Origin: Chromera velia
Taxonomy: Eukaryota; Sar; Chromeraceae
Length of the DNA stretch: 33,808 nt
Assembly (NCBI GenBank): GCA_018398765.1
Contig: JAHBMJ010005868.1
Span: 110,270-144,077, forward strand
Direction of reading: 5' to 3'
This document shows, in pieces, positions 21,448 through 33,808 of this stretch (position 1 is the stretch's first letter; the number at the start of each line of letters is the position of its first letter). A program made the translations under genes and the position numbers. Below the pieces are notes generated by a model, which was given only the letters and a program-made list of their open reading frames with translations, made no database searches and was not told the origin of the DNA.

Positions 21448-23188
21448 ATGCCACCAGTACCAAAAGCAAAAGCTGTTTGTTGCCAAGGTAAAAGCAAAAT
21501 CCAAAGCTCAGCCTAAAGCCAAAGCTCAACCGAAAGCAAAAGCAAAAACAAAAGCTAAAGCTCAACTTGCACCTTCACCCGCACAAGTAGATGAAGGAAA
21601 TGAACAACCCGCAGTCAACGAAGAAGAAAACCCTCAAGAAAACCCCAAGATACAAGCCGCACCAGCCATAGCGCCAATCGAAGATCAAGAAGACGTAGAA
21701 ATACAAGATGTTGCCGAAATAAATGAACAATAGGCGGGACAGGAAAATCAAGGCATAGACATTTATGTGAACCACCTTCCACAAAATCAATAGCCCAATG
21801 CAAATCTTAACCCGTTACAAACAACAATTGGATCTCTTGATCCTAGTGTGATGAGGGAACTCCAAAAACAGGGTAAAATTACCTTTTGAATTGATGAATA
21901 AGGCATGTGGCAGCCAGTTTTTCCCGAAAACATAAGAGAAAGCCGAAACCCATTGACCGATATAACAAATAGACAACAACATGCTGGCAACGGTCATCGG
22001 GATGTGCCGAAGGTCAAAATGGACCTGCCCACATTCTCTGGTGACCGTCTGCAAGTAAAAGCATACTAGACCCACTTTCTTTGGCTAAACAACCGAATGC
22101 AATGGAATTTTCTTGATTTTTAGGACATATATTTTCCTTTTACCCTTAATGGAAAAGCAAAGACATGGTATGATCATTTACCGTCAACAAGAATTCAACA
22201 GATAGACAATATAGAAAGAATGCAAGATTTGTTCCTAAAGGAATACGAACTTACGGAAGCTGACCAGTACTCTGCTGAAGAACGTCTGTTCGCCCTTAAA
22301 CAGAAACTTACAGAGTCTCTCAACGATTTTGCCATTCGTTATAGAAGCCTTTGTAATAAATGTGGGAAAGATGTTGACTCTGCACAAGTTTTTCGACACT
22401 TCATCAAGGGGCTCTCTAACGATTACATCAGAGTCACTTTAAAAACAAAACAATACACATCTTTCCAGAATCTGCTTTCGGACGCCAAAATATATTTATT
22501 TGTTACACCTAAGGCCACATATCATGTATCAGCAACCAAGACAGAAGAGAAAACGGAAGAAAAAGTAAAAGAAGAAAGAGGAGGTTTAGCACCACAATAT
22601 GATTTCCAACATACTGCTAGTAGATATGATAGTCAAATAGACTATGAAAATAAACGGGGTATGCAACAAGGGGAAGAAAGCATCATTATGCAAAACGCTG
22701 CAAAAATTGCAAACATAGCAGCAGATATTGTAGCATAACGCTCTCAGTATAATCGATATGGGGGAACGAGAGATCACACTGAACAAGGTTGCACTCTCCC
22801 TTTAGATACAGAATGCAACTATTATTTTAAAAACGGACATGTGCGGGCAGCATGTAGAGCTTTGAAAAGAGATCAAAACAGAAGGCAAATTTTCCCCCCA
22901 GAAAGAAACTAAGGAGGATTTGGTCCAAACAGAGCTTTAAATCAAGAACCTATGCAACCTATAATACGACGAGCTCCTCTTCTAATTCGATCAAGCCCGT
23001 ATCCTAATAATAGACCTCCAAACCAACCAAACTCCTTTTCAAACAGATCAGCGCCTTTTGGAAACAAAGAACAACTCTCAAGAAATTTTTCACAACCCGG
23101 CCCTGTAAGATGGAATAACAACTACCCAAATGGCAACAAAGCTCCATTACTTTCCAACCCTCCGAAATGGAATGTAAACAACCAGTAA
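21448..23188 (+). pseudogene. Chromovirus gag
   Basis: Structural protein that would form the virus-like particle. From an ATG at 21448 a Lys-Ala-rich N-terminus (KAKAQPKAKAQPKAKAKTK) changes frame near 21480. The rest is one frame. The retrotransposon capsid domain includes FTLNGKAKTWYDHLP, then FLKEYEL, LNDFAIRYRSLC and FRHFIKGLS. The nucleocapsid CCHC knuckle near 22814 has Tyr (TAT, 22823) in place of the second Cys. A Pro/Asn/Arg-rich tail ends at TAA 23186. Internal stops: TAG 21731, 21791, 22067, 22121; TAA 21899, 22736, 22910; TGA 21887. The tail overlaps the pol frame by 11 bases. Confidence 0.85.
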
Positions 23189-26100
23189 AAAAGATAAAGC
23201 GTGTGCAGAATCGGGGCATATGTACATGAGCCCAAGCTCCAATGCACAGAAAATAATAAAAGTGGCACAAGTCTTCCTCTCTTCACCTAGTGTTGGTACT
23301 CATGTGAACTTCTTGTCCGAATCTTCTGCCCTGGTTCCCGCTTTAATAGACACAGGAGCTGACATATCACTGTTGCATACTTCTGTTTTCCAAAGAATCA
23401 AAGGAGAATATCCATATTTAACTCCACAAAAGGCCCCAATCGTAATAAAAACAAAAGGAGGAAAAGAACTGGATAATGAAGGATGTATTATAATGACAAT
23501 CTTCATTAAAGGGGAAAAGATGAAACATAGGTTTTTTATTTCTCCTACAATGAAACATGACTGCATATTTGGAAAAGAATTTTGCGATAAACATATAATG
23601 TTATTACATTTCCAGCCAGACATTTTAAAACTAAAAAGGGAAGGAAAAGAGAGACCAATCAATGTTCCTCTTTCTCCAATGAGCTTCCTCAACAAAAATA
23701 AAAAGTTTTGCCAATCACCATTGATTTTACAAAGAAAGGAAGTGATCCCTCCCCAAAGTATATCACATGTTGCAGTTGCTTTACCAAAAGATTCTCTTAT
23801 TCCAAATAGGACACTCGTGTATATTGAACTGAGATGAAATACGTTCCAACCAGAAGGAATAAAAATTCAAGATGCAGTTTCAATAGTACAAGAGCGTTAC
23901 GTACATATTTTAGTGATGAATGCAACTCAGCGCCTGTTTTCTTTCCCATCTAACTACTTACTTGCTCATGCAATGATTTGTTTTGATAAAGAAAAAAATA
24001 AATCGGAAGCAACACTCTCATCAATTTATACACTAAAAGAAAACTTGAAGGAAAATGACTCACAGAGGGTCTTTAATAATATAAATGACATTATTAATTC
24101 CTATAAGGAGTCAAATCAAAGAAAAACAAAACCAAAACTTACAAAAGAAGAAGAAGAAGAAGAGGAAGTAAAAAGATAAATTAAAAAAGCCATTGCTGAA
24201 TCTAAACACCTTTCAGTGGAAGAACAAAACCAAATAGAAGATCTTTTGTATGACTTTCTTTCTTTATTTAAATTATTTCCAACAGTAAAGAATTCCGGAT
24301 TTTTGAAAGGTGTAGAGGCTAGTATTGATACAGAAACAGAAGAACCTGTATATCTAAGACCACGACAAGTACCTTAAGCATTAAGGGCGGAAGTAGACGC
24401 ACAAATAGATGAATAGCTGGGATCTAGAGTAATAAAAGAGAGTCTCTCTGCATGGTCTGCACCAGTAATATGTGTAAAAAAGAAAAGTGAGAAGCTTTAC
24501 TTATATATTGATTACAAAGCTCTAAATGCAGTATTAAAGAAAAAGAGATGGCTTTTACCGTTTGTTGATGACATATTAATAAACTTATAGAATAAAACGT
24601 GGCACAGTGTTCTTGACTTCCATTCAACGTTCAATTAAATCATAGTAAAAGAAAGTGATCAAGAAAAACTGACCTTTGCATGTTATCAAGGATCTTTTAA
24701 GTACCTCCGCCTTCCTTTTGGAATTCAATCCGCACCTGCAATTTTACAAAGGAAAATGGATTTATTAATGGCTGAGCTGATTGGAGAATGTGCATATTGT
24801 TACATGTACGATCTTCTTGTATCAAGTCCTTCTTTTAAAAAACATTTGCAAGATTTGTGAGCAGTTTTATACCATTTAGAAAAGATTGGTGCAAAACTTT
24901 CTTTTAAAAAATGTTCATTCGCGAAAAGGGAAACGACGTATTTAGGATACAACATCAACCAAGATGGAATTTCTCCGTCCGAAGAAAAGACAAAAAGCAT
25001 AAAAGAAGCCACACCACCAAAAACAGTCACACAAGTCAGGGGATTTTTGGGACTAACAGGATATTACAGGAAATTTATCGAGAATTCTGCAACAATCGCG
25101 GGACCTTTATATGATCTTACAAAGAAAAATGTGAAATTTGTGTGGTCAAAAGCATGTTAAAAATCGTTTGACCGCCTCAAAGATATCCTCACATCTTCAC
25201 CTATTTTGGGACACCCGCAGTGGGATGCACCCTTCATTCTTAAGTGTGATGCATCATATAGTGCAATTTTGGCAATTTTAGCACAAAAAAATGAAGAAGG
25301 CAGAGAATTTGTTATCAGTTTTGCTTCACGTAGACTGACCACTCTTGAAAAAGCATAGTTTATTGCTGAAACAGAAATACAGGCAATAATATTTGGAATA
25401 GAGAAGTTTAAACCATAGTTGTGAGGGAGAGAATTTATAATACGAACGGATCACAAAGCTCTTGAATGGGTAAAAAGACAAAGAGACTCAAATCTGAGAC
25501 TTATGAGAATGAGTTTAAAAATCGCAGAATATGATTTCAAAATTATACATAAAAAAGGAAAAAGTAATACAGACGCGGACGCTCTAACAAGAGGATGCTT
25601 CATGATTATACGGCAAGAGGCCGCAAATGAAAAAGATTCGGACTCAGATGACTCCGTTATCATAGCAGCAGTAGACAAAACAAAAAAATCAAAAGAAAAA
25701 GAAAATAAAGAAAAAAATGAAACAAAAACACGTTTTACATCACCATTATTAATAACTCCCCATAACCCGGAAGAAGTAAGAGAAGCCCAGTTTGAGGATA
25801 AACAATTAAGAAAGATAATAGAATATTTAAAAACGAAAAAAGTTCCAGACAATTTTTCTTACTATGAAAGGATCCAACTCCTTTGTTAAGCTCCTCTTTA
25901 CACTCTTCACAAGGACATACTGTATCGGTTGTTGCCGCCTGCATCTAAACACAAAACAGGAACGAGGTTTCTTCTTGCAGTACCTGAAGGAATGCGAGAG
26001 TCAATTTTGAAAGATAAACATTCACATCTATTGGGGGGATATATTGGAACAGGAAGACTTCTACAAGCACTGTCTGATAAATATTTTTGGCTAAACATGT

Positions 26101-27435
26101 ACAGTGATGCACACCGGTTTGTATGCACATATAAACAATGCTAGAAAAGAAGGAAAGGAAAGGGAGAATACCAATACTCTCCTCAAATATTAAAGGACGC
26201 TCCCTTGGAGTCGTTTTATTTTGATTTAATTGGTCCTCTTCCTGAAAGTAGTCAAGGCAATAAATACATTCTTACAATTTTGTGTAATAGTAGTCGGTAT
26301 GTGGAACTTGTTGCACTTCCGAACCAGAAAATAGAGACGATAGTAAAAGCATTAGTAGAAACGGTTTTGTGTCAATATGGAGCACCATGCAAGCTACAAT
26401 CAAACAGGGGAGCAAATTTGTTAGAACCTGTTATTCTTGCAATAAATGACTTGTGTCATTCTACTCGGGTAGTTAGTTCTGCATTTTCTCCTACGACCAA
26501 TGGTAGGACTGAGAGGGTAAATGCCGATATAATTAAAGCATAGTTTGGCAGTCTTTATAGAAAAAGCTGAAAAAGAATGGGATATGTACGTATCATTTGC
26601 TGCATTCTACCATAATATAACATATTAGACAGCAATCGGCCAAACTCCCTTTGAAATAATTTATGGAAGGAAGGCGAACCATCCAATCCGACTACTGGCC
26701 GACCTAAGTGAGGAAGAAGGATTTCTTCTATCAGACTATGTTAAAGTCCTAACAAATTTAAGAAAAGAAAATCAAGAGCATCAACAGCTTTTTGAAGAAG
26801 CAGCAATACAAAAAATGAGAATGAACTTAGCTAAAAACCCAACAAAAATACAATATTTTTGGAAAGGGGATTATGTTTGGCTTGAGAAAGGCTCAAGGGC
26901 ACGAAAAGGAATGTCAAAAGGATTAAAAGGTAATTATGAAGGACCCTACCTAATAGTAGCACCAAGACTAAATGGAAGTCACCAAATAAGAAAACTAGGA
27001 GCAAACCAGACCATGGTGGTGCAAAGCAAGAGGTTAAAACCATTCTTCTCCCAAAACATGAAGGAAAACGAAGTAATGGAGGCTGACTATGAAGAGATGG
27101 ACACAGAAGAAGTTGACGAGAACGAACAAAAAAAGGATGACACGGAAAGCGACATTGAAGGAAGAGAGCTGGAGGACAATGAGAACCCAACGACAAGAAG
27201 GCAGAGAAGAGGGAAAAGAAAATCCACGGCCGAAGAGCAGAAGGCAAGAAAATGAGCAAAGAAAGGGGAAGACAAGAAAGAATATGATGTAGAAAAAGTA
27301 TTTAGAAGAAGAATACAAAACAGAAATGTGGAATATCTACTGAAATACATGGACTATGGAGGTCTGTATTGGACTAAGGAGATAGAAATGTCGTGTCCTG
27401 AAAAAGTCGAAGAATACCTAAACAGGAAAGACTAG
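23178..27435 (+). pseudogene. Chromovirus pol: PR-RT-RH-INT
   Basis: Polyprotein for particle maturation, reverse transcription and integration. Protease: ALIDTGADISLL (23349). RT spans about 24300-25000, with YIDYKALNAV, FACYQGSFKYLRLPFGIQSA and a catalytic YxDD box reading YMYD (24801-24812), so one Asp is lost. RNase H runs from about 25240 (CDAS) to TDHKALEW (25449). Integrase: the second zinc-binding His is Tyr (26040) and the first Cys of CxxC is Tyr (before KQCxK, 26130s). The central aspartate of the DDE triad is Asn in SNRG (26403), while GRTERVN keeps Glu. The GPY module (26941) is intact. In-frame stops: TGA 23835, 24858, 25422, 27253; TAA 24177, 24375, 24636, 25158, 25887; TAG 24414, 24588, 25356, 25416, 26142, 26626. 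One extra base near 26541 shifts the frame. Confidence 0.9.
27280..27432 (+). pseudogene. Integrase C-terminal chromodomain
   Basis: EYDVEKVFRRRIQNRNVEYL then LKYMDYGGLYW and PEKVEEYL match the chromodomain pattern: Tyr-x-Val-Glu, a YL-KW/Y-x-x-Y core and a closing helix. The second cage aromatic is Tyr rather than the usual Trp; the third (Trp) is kept. In chromoviruses this module targets integration to modified histones. A TGA at 27253 separates it from the rest of integrase in this copy. Confidence 0.75.
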
Positions 27436-27444
27436 AAAAACTAG

Positions 27445-27802
27445 GAGAGCCCAGGCAAGCCTCCAACCTCATGCCTAATACTCAGCTGTCCATCTATTTC
27501 CTTCTTTTCTTTACTTCTACATTATTGCAGACCTACCTGAAACTCTACTTCTCTCTGTTAAAGCTAACTGACAACTAAGACCCTCTCTTCCTAGTATTCC
27601 TCCTCTGTATCCCATTCACGCACCATTATCTGGACCTCTGCCTCACACCGATCACTCCTTTCACTCAACTGTATACCATTAAACACACTCCTCTACCCTA
27701 TAATGTGATTGCATAAAAATAAGAGTACTGCGGCTTACTGACTTGTCGGAGGCGCCGCCGCGATCAGTAAACCACAGGAAGATCTGCATACATACATATA
27801 CA

Positions 27803-27843
<41 letters not shown>

Positions 27844-28335
27844 ACATACACACACACACATACACACACACACACATACATATACACACACACACATACA
27901 TACACACACACACCACACAGATACACAACTGAAAAACCACCTTCCTTCCCCCTTTTTTTTCCACCCTGACCTTTGTATGAACAACAAACTGATATGAATA
28001 ATGCATGACGAACGATTCTAGTCTGCAAGACAAAGACTAAATCTCTATTAGAGCAAACCTTCATAACAAGAAGGACCTTCAGAACTACAGGCGACCTCGA
28101 GAAGGGACAGTCGCGGGCAAAGTCTCAGAAGGCCCATGTGCTGATTGAGAGGAGACGGGGCGGACCCCTCTACACTCCCTTGGGACCCTGATCCTACCAG
28201 AGAGGGACAGGAATCCACCCCACCCACAAAGGACCCTGTGCGGCCAAGCGAGAACAAGGCACTCGGACGAGTGACAAAATACAATAAGTTGCCAATGAAT
28301 CCAACCAACTGACCATATCAAGTGAGCCCCCGAGG
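27445..28335. other. Gene-poor spacer after the chromovirus
   Basis: No recognised gene. The first ~300 bp are pyrimidine-rich and do not match the 5' leader of the chromovirus beyond a short CTGTCCATCTA. A (CA)n/(CATA) microsatellite follows, then about 280 bp of unique sequence up to the tandem array. Confidence 0.5.
27803..27928 (+). repeat. (CA)n / CATA microsatellite
   Basis: Long CACA tract interrupted by ATACACATACA steps; frames through it are only Thr-His or Val-Cys strings. Confidence 0.97.
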
Positions 28336-28939
28336 ACTGACTTTAATGGACACGTTTTATACTTTTCGATGCTTGATAGGCTTCTGCAGACAGGAAGAAA
28401 CTCACTTTTCATCATATAGAGTCTTTCTCCTCTTTCACTTCTGCTTCATAAACGCGGAGGAGAGAATGGGCAATGTCAGGATGGTGTCAGCACCGGTGTA
28501 GGTAGGGTCGTAATCGTAGTGGTCAATCATCGAAACAGATAAGGAAAAGGAGGGGGGGGGAGCAAGGAGCAAGGAGAAACATGCATCGTCCGTGCATATA
28601 TTCCATACAGCATGCATGAAGAGATGGGGCTATGGATCCGATAGAAGGGGGGCACGACAAAAAGGAGGGAATTGGAAAACAAGCGAGCTCTGAGGGTGTG
28701 TATGTGCATGTTCCTATCTGACACTAGCCCTTTTCTCGGCACCTTCTATCCAGGCGAGGCCTAGCAGAATATCCGATGTTAAAGATAATTGTTACGGTAC
28801 TGGGCAGGACGATGCCGGTTGAGAGCCGAAGTGTCCCCGTAACTCTGAAGCCCCATGGTGAGCGAAAAGGAAGAAAAAAAAACAATGAACCCTCAATGAG
28901 ACTCTCAGTAACATGCGGACTGACTTCAATGGACATGTT

Positions 28940-29212
28940 TCACACTTTTTGATACTTGATAGGCTTCAGCAGGCAGGAAAAAACTGACGTTTCATCATAC
29001 AGGGTCTTCTTCCTCTCCCGTTTCTGCTCTAGCTTCTGCTTCATGAACGCAGAGGAAAGAATGGGCAATACCAAGACAGCGTCAGCACCGGTGTAGGTGG
29101 GGTTGTAATCGTAGTGGTCGATCATCGAAACAGATAAGGAAAAGGAGGGGGGGGGAGCAAGGAGTAAGGAGAAACATGCATCGTCCGTGCATATGTTCCA
29201 TGCAATATGCAT
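28940..29212 (-). CDS. Conserved minus-strand frame in array copy 2
   Basis: An open frame containing MIDHYDYNPTYTGADAVLV then LPILSSAFMKQK. The same peptide is kept in all five units with few changes. The only length difference among copies is exactly 12 bp (four codons), and copy 1 has a CGA-to-TGA stop just after MKQK. Conservation of frame could mean an exon of a tandemly duplicated gene, but splice sites are not consistent between copies and I recognise no family. Chance conservation through recent duplication is the alternative. Confidence 0.3.
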   Translation of the reverse strand: MHIAWNICTDDACFSLLLAPPPSFSLSVSMIDHYDYNPTYTGADAVLVLPILSSAFMKQKLEQKRERKKTLYDETSVFSCLLKPIKYQKV

Positions 29213-30047
29213 AAAGAGATGGGGCTACGGATCCAACAGAAGGGGGGCAGGACAAAAAGGAGGGAATTGGAAAACAAGCGAGCTCTGAGGGTGTGTGTGT
29301 ATATGTTCCTATCTGATATTAGCCCCTTCCCCGGCACCTTCTATCCAGGCGAGGCCCAGCAGAATATCCAATGTTAAAGATGATTGTTACGGTACTGGGC
29401 AGGACGATGCCGGTTGAGAGCCGAAGTGTCCCTGCAACCTTAAAGCCCCATGGTGAGCGAAAAGGAAGAAAAAAAAAGAATGAACCCTCAATGAGACTCT
29501 TAGTGACATGCGAACTGACTTCAATGAACACGTTTCGCACTTTTTAATGCTTGATAGGCTTCTGCAGATAGGAAAAAACTGACCTTTCATCATGTAGGGT
29601 CTTCCTTCTCTCTCGCTTCTGCTTCATAAACGTAGAGGAGAGAATAGGCAATACCAGAACGGTGTCAGTACCAGTGTAGGTGGGGTCATAATCGTAGTGG
29701 TCGATCCTCGAAACAGGCAAGGAAAGGAAAGGGAAGGGAGGGGAGTAAAGAGCAAGGAGAAACATGCATTGTCCGTGCATATGTTCCATGCAACATGTAT
29801 GAAGAGATGGGGCTACGGATCTAACAGAAGGGGGGCACGACAAAAAGGAGGGAATTGGAAAACGAGCGAGCTCTGAGGGTGTGTGTGTGTATGTTCCTAT
29901 CTGACACTAGCCCCTTCCCCGGCACCTTCTATCCAGGCAAGGCCCAGCAGAACATCCAATATTAAAGATGATTGTTACGGTACTGGGCAGGACGATGCCG
30001 GTTGAGAGCTGAAGTGTCCCTGTAACTCTGAAGCCCTATGGTAAGCG

Positions 30048-30847
30048 TGTTCTATTGAAGTTATAGGCAATAGAATGAAGTTAGGTTTTTAGATCGAAGG
30101 CTAGTAAGAACAACATAGACTAGTCTTATTTTGTTAGTAAATATTTAGTTATTAAATTGAGCAACAGGAATGATAGATTAAGAAGTCATGGAGAAAGATC
30201 AATCGAAATGTAAGAGTTAAGGTCTTATAGGGCTGATATACAGTAAAGGGTGTTTACCTTGATGGAAGATTGGTAAAGAATGGATGGAAATGAATTAAAT
30301 ACTTGGTATAAAAGAAATAAAGTCAGACGATATCAGAAAGCTGATAAAAGAAATAAGGTTAAAAAGCTTGAGTAAAAAAAAAGCAATAGAGTTAATAAGA
30401 AAGACGGAAAATAGATTGATAGAAGGTCAAGCAACGAGTCTGATGATACACCGATACAAAACCGATTGATCGGTTCTGTATCGGTTAAGGCAAAGTATGT
30501 CAAACTTGATACATTTTCAAGAATGAAAGTCTGTCAAACATGATACACTTACACAATTGATACACTTTCACAATTGGCAACTTTTGCAGGAAACAAGTAT
30601 AAAATGCAACTTTGAAAAAAAAGAAAAGAAAGAATCGATTAAAAACTTGACCTTGGAGTAACAAAATTGAATCCCAAATCGAGTTGACTTACCTTCTGGA
30701 AGAATTGACTTGAAGCGATCTGAACCGACCTTCACTGACTTTAATAACACTGAGTGAATAATTAAAAGATATATTCAACTCCAATTCTAGTTCTATTCTT
30801 CCGTTTCGGCTTCGTCTGACCTACTGAGTCTGGAAGAGCACGGAACA
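30048..30847. mobile_element. 800 bp solo LTR inserted in array copy 3
   Basis: Begins TGTTCT and ends GGAACA (5 bp perfect terminal inverted repeat TGTTC/GAACA), flanked by the direct repeat AGCG (30044-30047 and 30848-30851). In uninterrupted units the site reads GGTGAGCGAAAAGG, so the empty site is known. It contains TATA-like GGTATAAAAG (30305) and AGTATAAAATG (~30596) and has no coding frame. This is best explained as an LTR left after recombination between two LTRs of a full element. A non-autonomous element with the same ends is the alternative. It does not resemble the other LTR-like sequences in this window. Confidence 0.8.
30451..30484. repeat. Imperfect palindrome in the solo LTR
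   Basis: Arms CCGATACAAAACCGAT and ATCGGTTCTGTATCGG, 16 bp each with one mismatch and a 2-base centre (TG). It would form a strong hairpin in the LTR RNA or a cruciform in DNA. Confidence 0.85.
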
Positions 30848-30926
30848 AGCGAAAAGGAAGAAGAAAAAACAATGAACCCTCAATGAGACTCTCAGTAACA
30901 TGCAGACTGACTTCAATGGACACGTT

Positions 30927-31199
30927 TCACACTTTTCGATGCTTGATAGGCTTCTGCAGACTGGAAAAAACTGACCTTTCATCATACAGGGTCTTCCTCC
31001 TCTCCCGTTTCTGCTCTAGCTTCTGCTTCATGAACGCGGAGGAAAGAATGGGCAATACCAAGACGGTGTCAGCACCGGTGTAGGTGGAGTCGTAATCGTA
31101 GTGGTCAATCATCGAAACAAACAAGGAAAGGGAGGGGGGGGGAGCAAGGAGCAAGGAGAAACATGCATCGTCCATGCATATGTTCCATGCAATATGCAT
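30927..31199 (-). CDS. Conserved minus-strand frame in array copy 4
   Basis: Counterpart of the copy 2 frame, with MIDHYDYDSTYTGADTVLV, LPILSSAFMKQKLEQKRERR and a closing LQKPIKHRKV. It is the closest relative of copy 2, sharing the LEQK insertion. Copies 3 (about 29544-29720) and 5 (about 31528-31705) keep the same frame in shorter form, with Arg instead of Met at the first position. Function unknown. Confidence 0.3.
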   Translation of the reverse strand: MHIAWNICMDDACFSLLLAPPPSLSLFVSMIDHYDYDSTYTGADTVLVLPILSSAFMKQKLEQKRERRKTLYDERSVFSSLQKPIKHRKV

Positions 31200-31859
31200 G
31201 AAGAGATAGGGCTACGGATCTGATAGAAGGGGGGCGGGATAAAAAGGAGGGAATTAAAAAACGAGCGAGCCTTGAGGGTGTATGTGTGTATGTCCCCATC
31301 TGACACTGGCCCCTTCCCCAGAACCTTCTATCCGGGCGAAGCTCAGCAGAACATCCAATAAAGACGATTGTTGCTGTACTGGGCAGGACGATGCTGGTTG
31401 AGAGCCGAAGTGTCCCCGCAACCGTGAAGCCCCATGGTGAGCGAAAAGGAAGAAGAAAAAAGAATGAACCCTCAATGAGACTCTCAGTGACATGCGAACT
31501 GACTTCAATGGACACGTTTCACACTTTTCAATGCTTGATAGGCTTCTGCAGACAGGAAGAAACTGACCTTTCATCATGTAGGGTCTTCTTCCTCTCTCGC
31601 TTCTGCTTCATAAACGCGGAGGAAAGAATAGGCAATACCAGGACGGTGTCAGTACTGGTGTAGGTGGGGTCGTAATCGTAGTGGTCGATCCTCGAAACAG
31701 GCAAGGAAAGGGAAGGGAAAGGGGGGGAGCAAAGAGCAAGGAGAAACATGCATCGTCCGTGCATATGTTCCATGCAACATGCATGAAGAGATGGGGCTAC
31801 GGATCCGACAGAAGGGAGGCGGGACAAAAAGGAGGGAATTGGAAAACAAGCGAGCTCTG

Positions 31860-31901
<42 letters not shown>

Positions 31902-32121
31902 TATGTGTGTGTCCCTATTTAACACTGGCCCCTTCCCCAGCACCTTCTGTCCAGGCGAGGCCCAGCAGAACATCCAATATTAAAGATGATTGTTACAGTA
32001 CTGAGCAGGACGATGCCGGTTGAGAGCTGAAGTGTCCCCGCAACCCTGAAGCCCCATGGTGAGCGAAAAAGAAGAAGAAAAAACAATGAACCCTCAATGA
32101 AACTCTCAGTGACATACGGAC

Positions 32122-33808
<1,687 letters not shown>

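Larger units (their letters stand above)
20635..27444 (+). mobile_element. Ty3/gypsy chromovirus, degenerate copy
   Basis: One element with the order unknown ORF, gag, protease, reverse transcriptase, RNase H, integrase, chromodomain, as in chromoviruses. By eye it is much more AT-rich than the flanking host genes. In gag plus pol I count about 10-11 TAG, 8 TAA and 5 TGA in frame. Pol nonetheless stays in one frame from 23178 to 26540, and gag in one frame from about 21485 to 23188. The only clear frame changes are near 21030 and 21480 and a single extra base near 26541. No 3' LTR was seen after 27444, so the copy is probably truncated or the 3' LTR is lost. Confidence 0.9.

Noticed and set aside
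26541-26543. TAG at 26541 as another Gln-type stop
   Set aside because: The downstream reading continues in the next frame from 26542, so this TAG is better explained by one inserted base than by codon change.
21485-27435. Host-wide reassignment of TAG/TAA to Gln
   Set aside because: The phytase-like gene and the 18.4 kb gene end at TAG in the expected place, and TGA codons also interrupt the element. A code change is kept only as an alternative for the element itself.
27445-27720. 3' LTR of the chromovirus
   Set aside because: Expected here, but beyond an 11-base match (CTGTCCATCTA) I see no similarity to 20061-20634.
27680-28064. Minus-strand Cys/Val-rich frames near 27.8 kb
   Set aside because: They translate the CA microsatellite and have no other content.

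Overview
This is nuclear DNA of a eukaryotic microbe. Evidence: GT-AG introns that restore reading frames exactly, dense microsatellites, a chromodomain-bearing LTR retrotransposon, a LINE-type 3' end and an assembly gap (Ns). Long purine/pyrimidine simple repeats inside introns, intron-rich genes and mixed host composition make an alga-like protist plausible; a chromerid such as Chromera velia is my best guess, but nothing here proves the species. All protein identities come from reading motifs, not from a search.

Left third (1-11.3 kb): two host genes probably transcribed divergently from about 5.5-6.6 kb. On the minus strand I piece together a glycosyltransferase of GT34-like type; its core exons lie between 3217 and 1794 and carry a DxD motif, with possible upstream exons up to a signal-anchor ORF starting at 5531. 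On the plus strand is a four-exon gene (6650-11270, 885 codons plus stop) for an esterase-like-phytase domain protein with an N-terminal signal sequence and a hydrophobic C-terminal tail. Its last intron contains about 0.7 kb of nearly pure pyrimidine on the plus strand.

Middle (11.3-20.6 kb): mostly repeat-derived or gene-poor. It holds a LINE-like C-terminal fragment (12.3-13.1 kb, minus), two diverged copies of an unknown coding segment (13.5-13.9 and 16.6-16.9 kb) and a separately duplicated ~105 bp block, a 96-base gap, a small three-exon minus-strand gene that may be SRP14-like (18.4-18.9 kb), and a GAAAGACTT minisatellite.

Right (20.6-27.4 kb): an AT-rich Ty3/gypsy chromovirus with an unrecognised ORF upstream of gag, then gag, protease, RT, RNase H, integrase and chromodomain. 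It carries about 24 in-frame stop codons but almost no frameshifts. Most stops are TAG/TAA, and the best-aligned ones sit where families have Gln. Several catalytic or metal-binding residues are also changed, so it is dead as written.

Far right (28.3-33.8 kb): a five-copy tandem array of ~585-620 bp units with an alternating AB-like structure, interrupted by an 800 bp solo LTR with a 4 bp target duplication. The array is then broken by a second LTR retroelement, whose LTR, primer-binding site and open, GC-richer gag run off the window end.
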